The position numbers and the translations under genes are program-made. Below the pieces are notes generated by a model. The model searched no databases. It worked only from the letters and a program-made list of their open reading frames with translations, and had not been told where the DNA came from. From contig JAUWGW010000019.1 in NCBI GenBank assembly GCA_030606215.1, forward strand, positions 1 through 32,539: a DNA stretch of 32,539 nucleotides, in the 5' to 3' direction. The DNA comes from a bacterium. GTDB taxonomy: Bacteria; NPL-UPA2; JAUVJM01. The first letter of the stretch is position 1. Each line of letters begins with the position of its first letter. Shown here piece after piece: positions 23,610 through 31,315 of this stretch.

Positions 23610-24456
23610 CTATCGCTCCCAAATATCTCTCCAAAAAATTAGCAATCTTTTTATACAATGGCGGGAATTCCAGAACGAAATTCTGAATCTTTTCATAAAG
23701 GATATCCAAATACTCGTGTGCCAAAATATTCCTTAAGCCGGCAAATTTTGAAAGTCTTCTTGAATCTTTCTCAGTTAGACCGGCAAAAATCCCAAAGTCA
23801 CGAAGAGCTCCCTCATAAGTTTTTGGCATCATCTTTTTCTCCGATGCCAAAATAATTTTGGCCGCATCTATAGCCGCGTTAATAATATTTTCTGTCCACC
23901 TCTCGATATTTCTCCTCTTAGTTTTATCGCTTTGATATTCCTTAAAAGTCAATTGCCTGAATTCTTCGAGTTCCTTCAATTCATCATCCAAAAATTGCAG
24001 CCTTTCAAAAAGCCTGATTTTCTGTTCTGGTAATAGCGATTCCGCTCTTTGGTAAATTCCGAAATAATCTTTCGCAAATTCCAGGAAATCCTCTGCTTCC
24101 AGGCTTTCTCTCAAATAAATCTCCAAATACAGTTTTTGGTCTTTAATTACCAGAGGAATCCCTGTCTTTATCACATTGGAGACTAAAGAAGCCGGGGCAT
24201 TATTCAGGCAAACTAAATCAACTTCTTTTTCAACAATATCAGTGACTTCCGCCCAGATTTCATCTGTATTCTCATAACTTATATCTTTCTCCCTCTCAGC
24301 TCCTTTTTCTTCCGGTTTCAGATAGACAGCAACATCAAAATCAGATTCAGAAACTTCCCGCCCTTTGGCGTAAGAACCAAAAACGAAAGCCATCAGCACG
24401 TCATCTCTTTTCGCAAAATAATCTTTCAATAACTTAATTTTTTCTTCGCAGTTCAT
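23596..24456 (-). CDS. Fused MNT-type nucleotidyltransferase and HEPN domain protein
   Basis: The 286-residue protein fuses two normally separate toxin-antitoxin partners. Residues 1-110 are a minimal nucleotidyltransferase: G27-S28, ten residues, then D39-F-D41 (GSX10DXD), with third Asp80 in 'EVDLVCL'. Residues about 120-280 form a HEPN helical bundle with the RX4HXY RNase motif R242-N-I-L-A-H247-E-Y249. In two-gene MntA-HepT systems the nucleotidyltransferase adds AMP to the motif tyrosine and silences the toxin; the fusion would do this within one chain. It has its own promoter (24483-24512) and overlaps pyrR by 14 bases, so it is first gene of the pyr transcript. All key residues are present. 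RNase activity is inferred. Confidence 0.88.
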   Translation of the reverse strand: MNCEEKIKLLKDYFAKRDDVLMAFVFGSYAKGREVSESDFDVAVYLKPEEKGAEREKDISYENTDEIWAEVTDIVEKEVDLVCLNNAPASLVSNVIKTGIPLVIKDQKLYLEIYLRESLEAEDFLEFAKDYFGIYQRAESLLPEQKIRLFERLQFLDDELKELEEFRQLTFKEYQSDKTKRRNIERWTENIINAAIDAAKIILASEKKMMPKTYEGALRDFGIFAGLTEKDSRRLSKFAGLRNILAHEYLDILYEKIQNFVLEFPPLYKKIANFLERYLGAIDGIS

Positions 24457-24482
24457 CAGTCTTGTACACTCCCCTCCCGTAC

Positions 24483-24512
24483 ATATTACATCACAGGTGG
24501 AAAACCCGTCAA
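24483..24512 (-). promoter_or_regulatory. Sigma70-type promoter of the MNT-HEPN/pyr operon
   Basis: Minus strand TTGACG (24507-24512), 18 bases, TAATAT (24483-24488). Transcription would begin near 24475, leaving a leader of about 20 bases with a GGGAGGGGAG ribosome binding stretch. There is no room for a PyrR-type attenuator. Confidence 0.6.
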
Positions 24513-24643
24513 GCGAATAGTGTGAGGCATGTGGGAATGGGAAGAGACATCGTACCCCCCCCTAGGTTAGTTTGTTTTGGTGAAAGAATATGAATTAAGA
24601 TTAAGGAGGTTTTAAGAGAAGGATATTTTTTAAAGTGTAGAGA

Positions 24644-24672
24644 TTGACAACACCACATTCTTATTGTAAAAT
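24644..24672 (+). promoter_or_regulatory. Sigma70-type promoter giving a near-leaderless mRNA
   Basis: TTGACA (24644-24649), exactly 17 bases, TAAAAT (24667-24672). The ATG at 24680 lies 7 bases after the -10 box, at or next to the expected transcription start, and no Shine-Dalgarno sequence precedes it. Confidence 0.65.
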
Positions 24673-24679
24673 TTGGATA

Positions 24680-25471
24680 ATGAACATTTATCTGGAACTG
24701 ACGCAAAAATTCAACGGTGGTCGTTTGCGGGTGATACTTGGAGGAGGGCAGGCGGTTGTTCTGCATCGTCTGGCAATCATGAGTAAGGATGCAGACTGGA
24801 TTCTACGGGAAGATCAGGAAACCATGAACCATGTGCTTTCAGTTCTTGAGGGATATGGCGCCCGCTACCGGTTCGGTGCTCCATTAGACATCCGGTGGCT
24901 GGCAGGTGGTTGGAGTGCACACCTAGAGTTCGCGTGGGAGAGATTGCGCGTGCGAACGGATTTCGTCACGCGGCCACCCAGATTGAGCACAGAAAGACTT
25001 CAAAGAATGTGGCAAGGACAGGAGGGACGGGATGTTCCTTTCGTAAATTTGAGTGACTTGGCTGAGTTAAAGAAAACTAACCGCGAGAAGGACTACACCG
25101 TAATAGGAGAACTTGCCAGGAATATGCAGGACATTGATGATCAGATTATGTACTCGCGCAGCGCTCGCGATTTGATGAAAATTGCTGCAGAATATCCGGA
25201 ACAAGTTAAGAATCTTGCGCAAAAACGTTCTGTTCTTCCGGCAGTTTCAAAGGGATTAGATGAACTGGAGGCCGCGTTGGACTTGGAGCGTCGCCAACTG
25301 ATCCATGCCAATGAGAGAAGACTTGCCAGATACATGAACGCTGCCGGAGCTTGGGCTAAGGCCTGGCAGAGCATCGCGCACGAAATTGAAGGCCTCCAAC
25401 TGAGTAAAGCACATGTGATACTGGTTGGAAAGGCCCAGGATGTACTTCCATTCGAAGTGCAGGAAGGATAG
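24680..25471 (+). CDS. Nucleotidyltransferase-fold protein (AbiEii-like/DUF6036-like)
   Basis: From ATG 24680 the protein has 263 residues; the 36-base longer TTG frame would start inside the promoter and is rejected. 'VILGGGQAVVLHRLAIMSKDADWIL' has the layout of minimal nucleotidyltransferases (GG..A..H......D.D), with the motif 'KDADW'. 'VRTDFVTRPPRLS' and 'FVNLSDLAELKKTNREKDY' match the later strand and the K-x-x-x-x-x-KD element common in this group. Residues about 150-263 are helical and unassigned. AbiEii-type proteins are toxin or abortive-infection enzymes paired with a small antitoxin. The small protein directly downstream could be the partner, though the order differs from AbiEi-AbiEii. 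Family name is a structural-pattern guess. Confidence 0.6.
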   Translation: MNIYLELTQKFNGGRLRVILGGGQAVVLHRLAIMSKDADWILREDQETMNHVLSVLEGYGARYRFGAPLDIRWLAGGWSAHLEFAWERLRVRTDFVTRPPRLSTERLQRMWQGQEGRDVPFVNLSDLAELKKTNREKDYTVIGELARNMQDIDDQIMYSRSARDLMKIAAEYPEQVKNLAQKRSVLPAVSKGLDELEAALDLERRQLIHANERRLARYMNAAGAWAKAWQSIAHEIEGLQLSKAHVILVGKAQDVLPFEVQEG

Positions 25472-25473
25472 CT

Positions 25474-25668
25474 GTGATTTGGTTCAGGGATGAGTTCTTG
25501 AGCGAAGAGGATCTGGACCTGAAGTTCTTGACAGGCGAGGAGCTTGAAACAGTCTGGAACGCGTGGTTGGAACAGGCGCAGTTTACCAATGAAGAAGACA
25601 GGCATACTTATTCACACGGAGTGTTCCTATCCGAGCCGCCTTGGAGCGAGGCTACCCCTTTGTTTTAA
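25474..25668 (+). CDS. Small acidic protein of unknown function, 64 residues
   Basis: GTG at 25474 follows AGGAAGG with 6 bases between, 2 bases after the stop of the nucleotidyltransferase-like gene, so it is probably co-translated. The product starts MIWFRDEFLSEEDLDLKFL and contains 'WNAWLEQAQFTNEEDRH' and 'YSHGVFLSEPPW'. It is acidic and predicted helical; I recognise no family. Its end overlaps rluD by 42 bases tail to tail. It could be a partner or antitoxin of the upstream protein. Confidence 0.6.
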   Translation: MIWFRDEFLSEEDLDLKFLTGEELETVWNAWLEQAQFTNEEDRHTYSHGVFLSEPPWSEATPLF

Positions 25669-26610
25669 CGTCTCTATCTGCCTCACCATATCTTCCGGCA
25701 TAGGGGCAGTGAATTCCAAATACTTCCCGGTAGCAGGGTGAATGAAGCCGAGAAGTTCTGCATGAAGCGCCTGGCGTTTTATGGAAATATGCGGTGCTTT
25801 TCTTCCATAAGTTTTATCTCCTGCCACAGGATGTCCGATAGATGCTAAATGAACTCTTATCTGATGTGTCCGCCCTGTCTTTAGCGAAACACTGAGAAGG
25901 GTAAAAGCGCTCTGCGCCGCGAGTCCCGAAGTATGTCGTGGCGCGGTGACCTCATCTCCAACCTGGAATCTTTCACAAACCTTATAATTTGTAATTGCTT
26001 CCTTCCCCCCGATATACCTTACAGACATTTTCTCCTTATGCCTTCCCATGGGCGCTGCAATTTCCCCTTCCTCAGGCTCAACCTTTCCGAGCACAAGCGC
26101 TTTATATCTTCTCCTGAGCTCTCTCTTCCGAAGCTGTTTCGTAATATGAAGATGACACCTGTCACTCTTTGCAATAAAAAGCGCTCCGGATGTATCTTTA
26201 TCCAGACGGTGAACAATTCCCGGACGCAGTGGTCCATTGATTGTTGAAAGCTTCTGCGTATGCGCGAGAAGAGCATGAACCAGCGTTCCTCCCTGAGTCA
26301 AGTTTACCGGGTGAACAATTATACCCGCACTCTTATTAACTACAATGAGCTCTTCATCTTCATATAGAATATTAAGAGGGATTTTCTCAGGAATAATTTT
26401 CTGCGGTTCATCTTCAGGAACTTCAATAACTACGGAATCTCCAGGATTAAGTCTATGTCCCGGTTTCAGAAAATCTCCATTTACAGAGACTTCCCCCTCC
26501 GCTATTAACTTTTGAATCCTTGAGCGGGAGAACTCAGAAAAATGCTGATGCAGGAATACATCAAGTCTCTCATGCAAATCTTCCTCTCCAACTACAAGAG
26601 TTTGTTTCAT
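25627..26610 (-). CDS. rluD: RluD-family 23S rRNA pseudouridine synthase
   Basis: The 327-residue enzyme has an N-terminal S4 RNA-binding domain (about 12-75, 'ERLDVFLHQHFSEFSRSRIQ') and a catalytic domain with 'GIVHRLDKDTSGALFIAKS', whose Asp is the nucleophile. 'VSLKTGRTHQIRVHLASIGHP' and 'RQALHAELLGFIHP' follow. It isomerises uridines in 23S rRNA; RluD type (positions 1911/1915/1917 in E. coli) fits the domain order, but RluC is possible. It follows lspA by 7 bases, the usual lspA-rluD pairing. Confidence 0.92.
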   Translation of the reverse strand: MKQTLVVGEEDLHERLDVFLHQHFSEFSRSRIQKLIAEGEVSVNGDFLKPGHRLNPGDSVVIEVPEDEPQKIIPEKIPLNILYEDEELIVVNKSAGIIVHPVNLTQGGTLVHALLAHTQKLSTINGPLRPGIVHRLDKDTSGALFIAKSDRCHLHITKQLRKRELRRRYKALVLGKVEPEEGEIAAPMGRHKEKMSVRYIGGKEAITNYKVCERFQVGDEVTAPRHTSGLAAQSAFTLLSVSLKTGRTHQIRVHLASIGHPVAGDKTYGRKAPHISIKRQALHAELLGFIHPATGKYLEFTAPMPEDMVRQIETLKQRGSLAPRRLG

Positions 26611-26617
26611 CTTCCCC

Positions 26618-27058
26618 TTAATCCTGAATCCTGTCTTTTTTATGGCATAGTTTCCATAGTATCAGTACTACTCCGATAGTTACAGCTGAATCAGCCAGAT
26701 TGAATACAGGCCAGACCTTAAAATCAAGAAAATCAATGACATAGCCAGACCTTAACCGGTCTACAAGATTACCCGATGCTCCCCCTAAAAGCAGACCAAC
26801 TCCAACCTGCAGAATACATTCTAAACCGGCGGCCTGCCGATAAAAAATTAAAATCATTGCAATCGTCAGGATGGATAGAATCATCAGGATAGCAGCCTGA
26901 TGCTGGAACATACCAAAAGCGCATCCAGTATTGTGAATGAGACTTATATGGAATACACCTTTGATAATCGGAATGGATTCCCCGGGAACAAGCTTCAAAT
27001 GTACCAGATATTTGGAGAGCTGGTCAACCAGTAGGATGCCAAATGCAATCGGAAGCAA
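26618..27058 (-). CDS. lspA: Lipoprotein signal peptidase (signal peptidase II)
   Basis: The 146-residue membrane protein has four hydrophobic segments. 'ILLVDQLSKYLVHLKL', 'ISLIHNTGCAFGMFQ' and the two catalytic aspartates in 'GGASGNLVDRLRSGYVIDF' and 'VFNLADSAVTIG' are all present. It cleaves the signal peptide of lipidated prolipoproteins in the inner membrane. The start is TTG at 27056-27058, with GAAGGTG upstream inside the DksA-like remnant. ileS-dksA-lspA-rluD is a common gene order, supporting the zinc-finger gene call next door. Confidence 0.92.
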   Translation of the reverse strand: MLPIAFGILLVDQLSKYLVHLKLVPGESIPIIKGVFHISLIHNTGCAFGMFQHQAAILMILSILTIAMILIFYRQAAGLECILQVGVGLLLGGASGNLVDRLRSGYVIDFLDFKVWPVFNLADSAVTIGVVLILWKLCHKKDRIQD

Positions 27059-27060
27059 CT

Positions 27061-27237
27061 TTATTCACCTTCAATCTGCTCCTTACATTTCTTGCACAAC
27101 CTTGCATACGGAACTATCTCAAGCCGCCTTTTACCAACATTCTTCTTACATTTCTTGCAGATACTGTATGTCCCATCCTCCATTCGCAGGAGAGCTTCAT
27201 CAATCTCAAAAAGAATTTTCTGTTCCGCTGAATTTTT
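27061..27237 (-). pseudogene. DksA/TraR-type zinc-finger remnant between ileS and lspA
   Basis: The minus strand frame ending TAA at 27061-27063 encodes 'AEQKILFEIDEALLRMEDG', then the DksA/TraR C4 zinc finger 'CKKC' ... 'CKKCKEQIEGE' (C27, C30, C48, C51 counted from 27237). This is the C-terminal half of DksA/TraR proteins, which bind RNA polymerase. Only 58 codons lie between the upstream stop TGA (27238-27240) and the end. No standard start with a ribosome binding site exists in them; the first ATG (27181-27183) would leave only the finger. The ileS stop lies 5 bases further upstream, so there is no space for the N-terminal coiled coil. It is either a decayed gene or a TraR-sized protein with a non-standard start. 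Confidence 0.65.
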
Positions 27238-27242
27238 TCAAT

Positions 27243-29972
27243 TCACTTTTTTTCATAAGCTCCTCTCACCACCTTCAGACAAGTTTCACATATTTCCGGA
27301 TGTTCACTATCCATCCCGATAGATGTGCTGTATTTCCAGCAGCGGCTGCATTTCTCACCATCTGCTTTAGAGACCCCCACATGCAGCTCTTCAGAATTAC
27401 TTTCTTTACATTCTACCTGTGAGACAATAAAGATTGCGGGGAGCTCATCTTCATACTGCCCTAAGAGGCTCAACAGTTCACCCTGAGCCGCCTCAAGAAT
27501 AACCTTAGCCTCAAGACTATTCCCGATTAATTTCTTCTGGCGCGCCTCCTCAAGATGTCTGTTAACTTCATCCCTGACACTTAGAAGTTTACCCCAGCGT
27601 TTTTCAAGTTCCTCATCAATGTGATTGCTTTTTACATCCGGCAATGAACTAAGGTGAACACTTACAGGTTCTTTAATCGGAATGTGTCCCCATATTTCCT
27701 CGCAGGTATGCGGTAGAACCGGAGCCATTAGCCTTACCAGCGTGCAGAGAACTTCATGAAGCACTGTCTGCGTGCTTCTTCTTTCAAAACATTTAGCAGG
27801 TAAAGTATAAAGTCTGTCCTTTACAACATCAAAATAGAAAGCGCTTAAATCAACTGTGCAGAAATTGTGCATACCATGATAAAGACGATGAAATTCAAAA
27901 GTATCATACGCAAATCCTGCTATTTTAACAAAATTCCGGAGTCTGCTCAAGACCCACTTTTCCATCTCAGGCAAATCTTCATATCTTATGGAATCTTTCG
28001 CAGAATCAAAATCATGGATGTTGCCAAGAATATACCGCGCTGTGTTGCGAAATCGTCTGTACGCTTCACCAACCCTTTCCAGAACTTCATCCGAAAACTT
28101 GATATCGCTCTGATAATCCTCAGCAGATACCCAGAGTCTGAGCACATCCGCTCCATATTTATTCACAGCATCTCTTGCCGGGATGAGATTTCCGAGCGAT
28201 TTGGACATTTTTTTTCCTTCGCCGTCCACCATAAACCCGTGTGTCAACACTCTCCTATAAGGCGTTTTGCCTTCAACAGCCACTGAAGCTAAAAGTGAGG
28301 TCTGAAACCACCCGCGATACTGGTCTGTTCCTTCCAGGTAAAGGTCAGCGGGATAATTCAATTCTTCCCTATTCTTTGTAACCGCCTGAAAACTTATGCC
28401 GGAATCAAACCAGACATCAAAAATATCCTTCTCCTTCCTGAACTTTTCTCCGCCACAATGTTCGCATTTTGAGCTTGTCCCAAGAAGCTCTTTTTCATCC
28501 TTCTCATACCAGACATCGCTTCCATCCGTAGATATAAGCTTCTTTATGTATTCAGCATTTATCTTAACGTGCCCGCAGCTCTCACAATAAAATGCGGGAA
28601 TCGGGACTCCCCAGAACCGCTGTCTTGATATACACCAGTCAGGACGTTCCCTGACCATATTGCTTATTCGGACTTCCCCCCATTCAGGGACCCATTGAAC
28701 TTCCCGAACTTCTGAAATTGCTTTCTCCCGGAGTTTATCAACTGAAATGAACCACTGTTCTGTCGCTCTCACTATGAGAGGTTTTTTACACCGCCAGCAG
28801 TGAGGATACGAATGCGTAATTTCTTCTGCAAAATAGAGACACTTGTTTCTCTTCATCTTTTCAATTATGGCTGAATTTGCCTCAAATACATTCTTCCCGG
28901 CAAACTCCCCGGCTTCTTCTGTAAAATTACCTTTCTCATCAACGGGTGAGAGCACAGGTAATTTCAATCTTTCCCCGAGCTCAAAATCTTCCCTTCCATG
29001 TCCGGGTGCTGTGTGAACACAACCTGTCCCCTCATTTCTTGATACATGCTCACCAGAAACAATTGGAGATTCTCTGTCCATAAATGGATGTTTGCAAACC
29101 AAACCGGCTATTTCTTTTCCCTCTTTTCTGCCTATAATTTCATATTGCTGTATTCCAAGTAGTTCCATTATTTCTGCGGCAAGGTCTTCAACCATTATGA
29201 GAGTTTCCTCCGCCGTTTTCACAATTGCGTATTGATAGTCAGGATGGACTGCAATTGCAGCATTTGCAATAAGTGTCCACGGTGTTGTTGTCCAGACAAG
29301 GACAGAACCTGCAAAATCCTGCGATTTGAGAGGAAACTTTATATATATTGAAGGGGAACGATGTTCACCGTATTCAATCTCTGCTTCAGCTAACGCTGTC
29401 TCACATGACGGACACCAGTGAATAGGTCTTAACCCCCTGTAAATAAGTCCATCTTTCCACATCTTTCCAAACACTTCTATCTCCGCCGCTTCATACCGGG
29501 AGTCCATCGTCAGATATGAATTATCCCAGTCACCGAAAACTCCAAGTCTCTTGAACTCCTCCTTCTGAAGATTTACGAATTTCTGTGCATGCTCCCTGCA
29601 TCTCTTTCTTATTTCCGGAGCTGACAGCTCATTGCGCGGTATCCTGAGAGATTTCATAACCTGAAGTTCAATTGGAAGTCCATGACAATCCCATCCTGGT
29701 AAGAAAGGAGCATCAGAACCGGACATTGTTTTGAACCTCACGACAATGTCCTTTAAAATCTTATTCAGCGCAGTCCCTATATGGATACTCTCATTGGCAT
29801 ACGGCGGCCCATCATGCAGTATATATTTTGGTTTTCCTGCGCTTTTCTCTCTTATTTTCTCATAAATTTGATTTTTCTCCCAGAACTTCTCAATCTCCAC
29901 CTCCCGTTTCGAAAGGTCTGCCTTCATCGGGAAAGAAGTTTTGGGCAAATTTAATGTCTTCTTATAGTCCAT
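27243..29972 (-). CDS. ileS: Isoleucyl-tRNA synthetase
   Basis: The 909-residue class I synthetase has '[19 protein letters not shown]' with H64-I-G-T67 (the HIGH motif, Thr in the fourth position as in many IleS). '[15 protein letters not shown]' is near residue 590, an editing domain lies between about 180 and 390, and the C-terminal zinc site is '[12 protein letters not shown]...CETCLKVV'. '[22 protein letters not shown]'-like sequence around residues 448-470 also binds zinc. It charges tRNA-Ile and edits valine. It follows trxA by 2 bases. Full length and intact. Confidence 0.97.
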   Translation of the reverse strand: MDYKKTLNLPKTSFPMKADLSKREVEIEKFWEKNQIYEKIREKSAGKPKYILHDGPPYANESIHIGTALNKILKDIVVRFKTMSGSDAPFLPGWDCHGLPIELQVMKSLRIPRNELSAPEIRKRCREHAQKFVNLQKEEFKRLGVFGDWDNSYLTMDSRYEAAEIEVFGKMWKDGLIYRGLRPIHWCPSCETALAEAEIEYGEHRSPSIYIKFPLKSQDFAGSVLVWTTTPWTLIANAAIAVHPDYQYAIVKTAEETLIMVEDLAAEIMELLGIQQYEIIGRKEGKEIAGLVCKHPFMDRESPIVSGEHVSRNEGTGCVHTAPGHGREDFELGERLKLPVLSPVDEKGNFTEEAGEFAGKNVFEANSAIIEKMKRNKCLYFAEEITHSYPHCWRCKKPLIVRATEQWFISVDKLREKAISEVREVQWVPEWGEVRISNMVRERPDWCISRQRFWGVPIPAFYCESCGHVKINAEYIKKLISTDGSDVWYEKDEKELLGTSSKCEHCGGEKFRKEKDIFDVWFDSGISFQAVTKNREELNYPADLYLEGTDQYRGWFQTSLLASVAVEGKTPYRRVLTHGFMVDGEGKKMSKSLGNLIPARDAVNKYGADVLRLWVSAEDYQSDIKFSDEVLERVGEAYRRFRNTARYILGNIHDFDSAKDSIRYEDLPEMEKWVLSRLRNFVKIAGFAYDTFEFHRLYHGMHNFCTVDLSAFYFDVVKDRLYTLPAKCFERRSTQTVLHEVLCTLVRLMAPVLPHTCEEIWGHIPIKEPVSVHLSSLPDVKSNHIDEELEKRWGKLLSVRDEVNRHLEEARQKKLIGNSLEAKVILEAAQGELLSLLGQYEDELPAIFIVSQVECKESNSEELHVGVSKADGEKCSRCWKYSTSIGMDSEHPEICETCLKVVRGAYEKK

Positions 29973-29974
29973 AC

Positions 29975-30310
29975 TTACTCTGAAACTACCTCGGATAATA
30001 TCTGCTTCAACTCTGATTCCGATTTTACTCCAACAAATTCACTTACTACCTTACCCTGCTTAAAAATCTTAACTAAAGGGATAGCAGTAATCTCGTACGT
30101 TATAGCTAAATCCCGATTTTCATCTACATTAACCCTGGCAATAGAAACTTTTCCCTGGTACTCCTCAACAATACGTTCAAGAATTGGTTCAAGCATCCTG
30201 CATGGTGCACACCATTCCGCCCAGAAATCTACAATGACAGGCTGGTTTGAAGAAACCTTAATAACTTTTTCCTCAAACTCACCAGGATGAACTTCAAAAT
30301 TCTCCCCCAT
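29975..30310 (-). CDS. trxA: Thioredoxin
   Basis: The 111-residue thioredoxin has the active site '[17 protein letters not shown]' (WCAPC in place of the common WCGPC) and cis-proline loop '[16 protein letters not shown]'. The N-terminus is cytoplasmic, with no signal peptide. It reduces disulfides in cytoplasmic proteins. It lies between proC (2 bases upstream) and ileS (2 bases downstream), clearly in one transcript. Ala for Gly between the cysteines is an accepted variant and may shift redox potential. Confidence 0.94.
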   Translation of the reverse strand: MGENFEVHPGEFEEKVIKVSSNQPVIVDFWAEWCAPCRMLEPILERIVEEYQGKVSIARVNVDENRDLAITYEITAIPLVKIFKQGKVVSEFVGVKSESELKQILSEVVSE

Positions 30311-30312
30311 AT

Positions 30313-31116
30313 TTATCCTCCCTTTCTTAATTCCCCTGACCGACGAGCGGCTCCAAGGATAGCCTCAATAAGAGCCTCTTTAAAATTATTTTTTTCAAGG
30401 AAATTCAATGCGGCCTCCGTTGTCCCACCGGGAGAAGTTACTTTCCTTCGCAAATCCGCAGGCTCAGCACCCTTTTCCACAAGCATTTTTGCCGAACCGA
30501 GGATAGTTCCTCTTGCGAGGCGCTGAACTATCTCCTGTGGCAGGTTCATTCTCTTTCCCGCTTCCTCCATCGCCTCCGCCATAAAGAATACATACGCAGG
30601 ACCACTCCCACTGAGCGCAGTTACTGCATCCATCAACTGCTCATCCACACTAACAACAATCCCTACTGCTGAGAATACGCTAAACGCTTTCTCCATATGA
30701 AGTTCTGCTGCAAAACTCCCTTTAGCAGCTGCTGTCACCCCCTGATTAACCAGAGCAGGTGCATTTGGCATTGCCCTTATAACAGGTATTTCCCCTGTGA
30801 ACTTCTCTATATCCGCTATTGTAATTCCCGCCGCAATAGATATCAACAGTTTAGAAGAATTGAGCGAGGGGGTTATCTCCTTCAGAACAGAGTTAACAAT
30901 CCCGGGCTTAACAGCGAGAACTATTATGTCCGCCCACTCAGCAAGTTCAGAGTTGCTTTTCATCCCCTCTATTCCAAAGTCCCTCTCCACAATTTTCAGT
31001 TTTTCCATATCTATATCCGACATCCTGATAAACTCTTTCCCTGCAACTCCTCCCTGCAGAATCCCGCCTGCCAGAGCTCGCCCCATATTCCCCGCACCAA
31101 CAAATCCTATTTTCAT
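30313..31116 (-). CDS. proC: Pyrroline-5-carboxylate reductase
   Basis: The 267-residue enzyme has the NAD(P) motif 'KIGFVGAGNMGRALAGGIL', 'IIVLAVKPGIVNSVLKEI', 'PVIRAMPNAPALVNQGVTA' and 'VTALSGSGPAYVFFMAEAM'. 'LRRKVTSPGGTTEAALNFLE' is the C-terminal signature. It makes proline from pyrroline-5-carboxylate. A promoter at 31126-31154 places the ATG 9 bases after the -10 box with no usable Shine-Dalgarno at normal distance. It is first gene of proC-trxA-ileS-lspA-rluD. Confidence 0.95.
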   Translation of the reverse strand: MKIGFVGAGNMGRALAGGILQGGVAGKEFIRMSDIDMEKLKIVERDFGIEGMKSNSELAEWADIIVLAVKPGIVNSVLKEITPSLNSSKLLISIAAGITIADIEKFTGEIPVIRAMPNAPALVNQGVTAAAKGSFAAELHMEKAFSVFSAVGIVVSVDEQLMDAVTALSGSGPAYVFFMAEAMEEAGKRMNLPQEIVQRLARGTILGSAKMLVEKGAEPADLRRKVTSPGGTTEAALNFLEKNNFKEALIEAILGAARRSGELRKGG

Positions 31117-31125
31117 ACTGCTAAG

Positions 31126-31154
31126 AAAATACCCTCCTCTTAACTCCCTGTCAA
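31126..31154 (-). promoter_or_regulatory. Sigma70-type promoter of the proC operon, near-leaderless
   Basis: Minus strand TTGACA (31149-31154), 17 bases, TATTTT (31126-31131), then 9 bases to ATG. An AGGAGGG lies in the spacer, 16 bases from the ATG, which is too far for normal use and would not be transcribed from this promoter. Confidence 0.6.
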
Positions 31155-31315
31155 GTCCTTTCTTCTATGGTGATGTTACAATAAACGTGAATTGGAAGGT
31201 TGTCTTTCGACCTAAAAATTGTGGCTCTGAAGGCGGGGATTTTCGATACTTTCAGGAGGGAGTTTACCCACGCGTCTATTTATACTAACAAACGATGACG
31301 ATTTCTGATGACCGG

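Noticed and set aside
24457-24643. Possible CRISPR or riboswitch in the divergent gap before the nucleotidyltransferase-like gene
   Set aside because: No repeats with regular spacing and no recognisable conserved RNA core; only promoters, a C9-like run and an unused AAGGAGG at 24604-24610 are visible.
30797-31288. Plus-strand frame antisense to proC running into the 31117-31315 gap with a protein-like tail (INVNWKVVFRPKN)
   Set aside because: Most of it is the shadow of proC; the roughly 30-codon tail has no start of its own, and I could not match it to a family with confidence.
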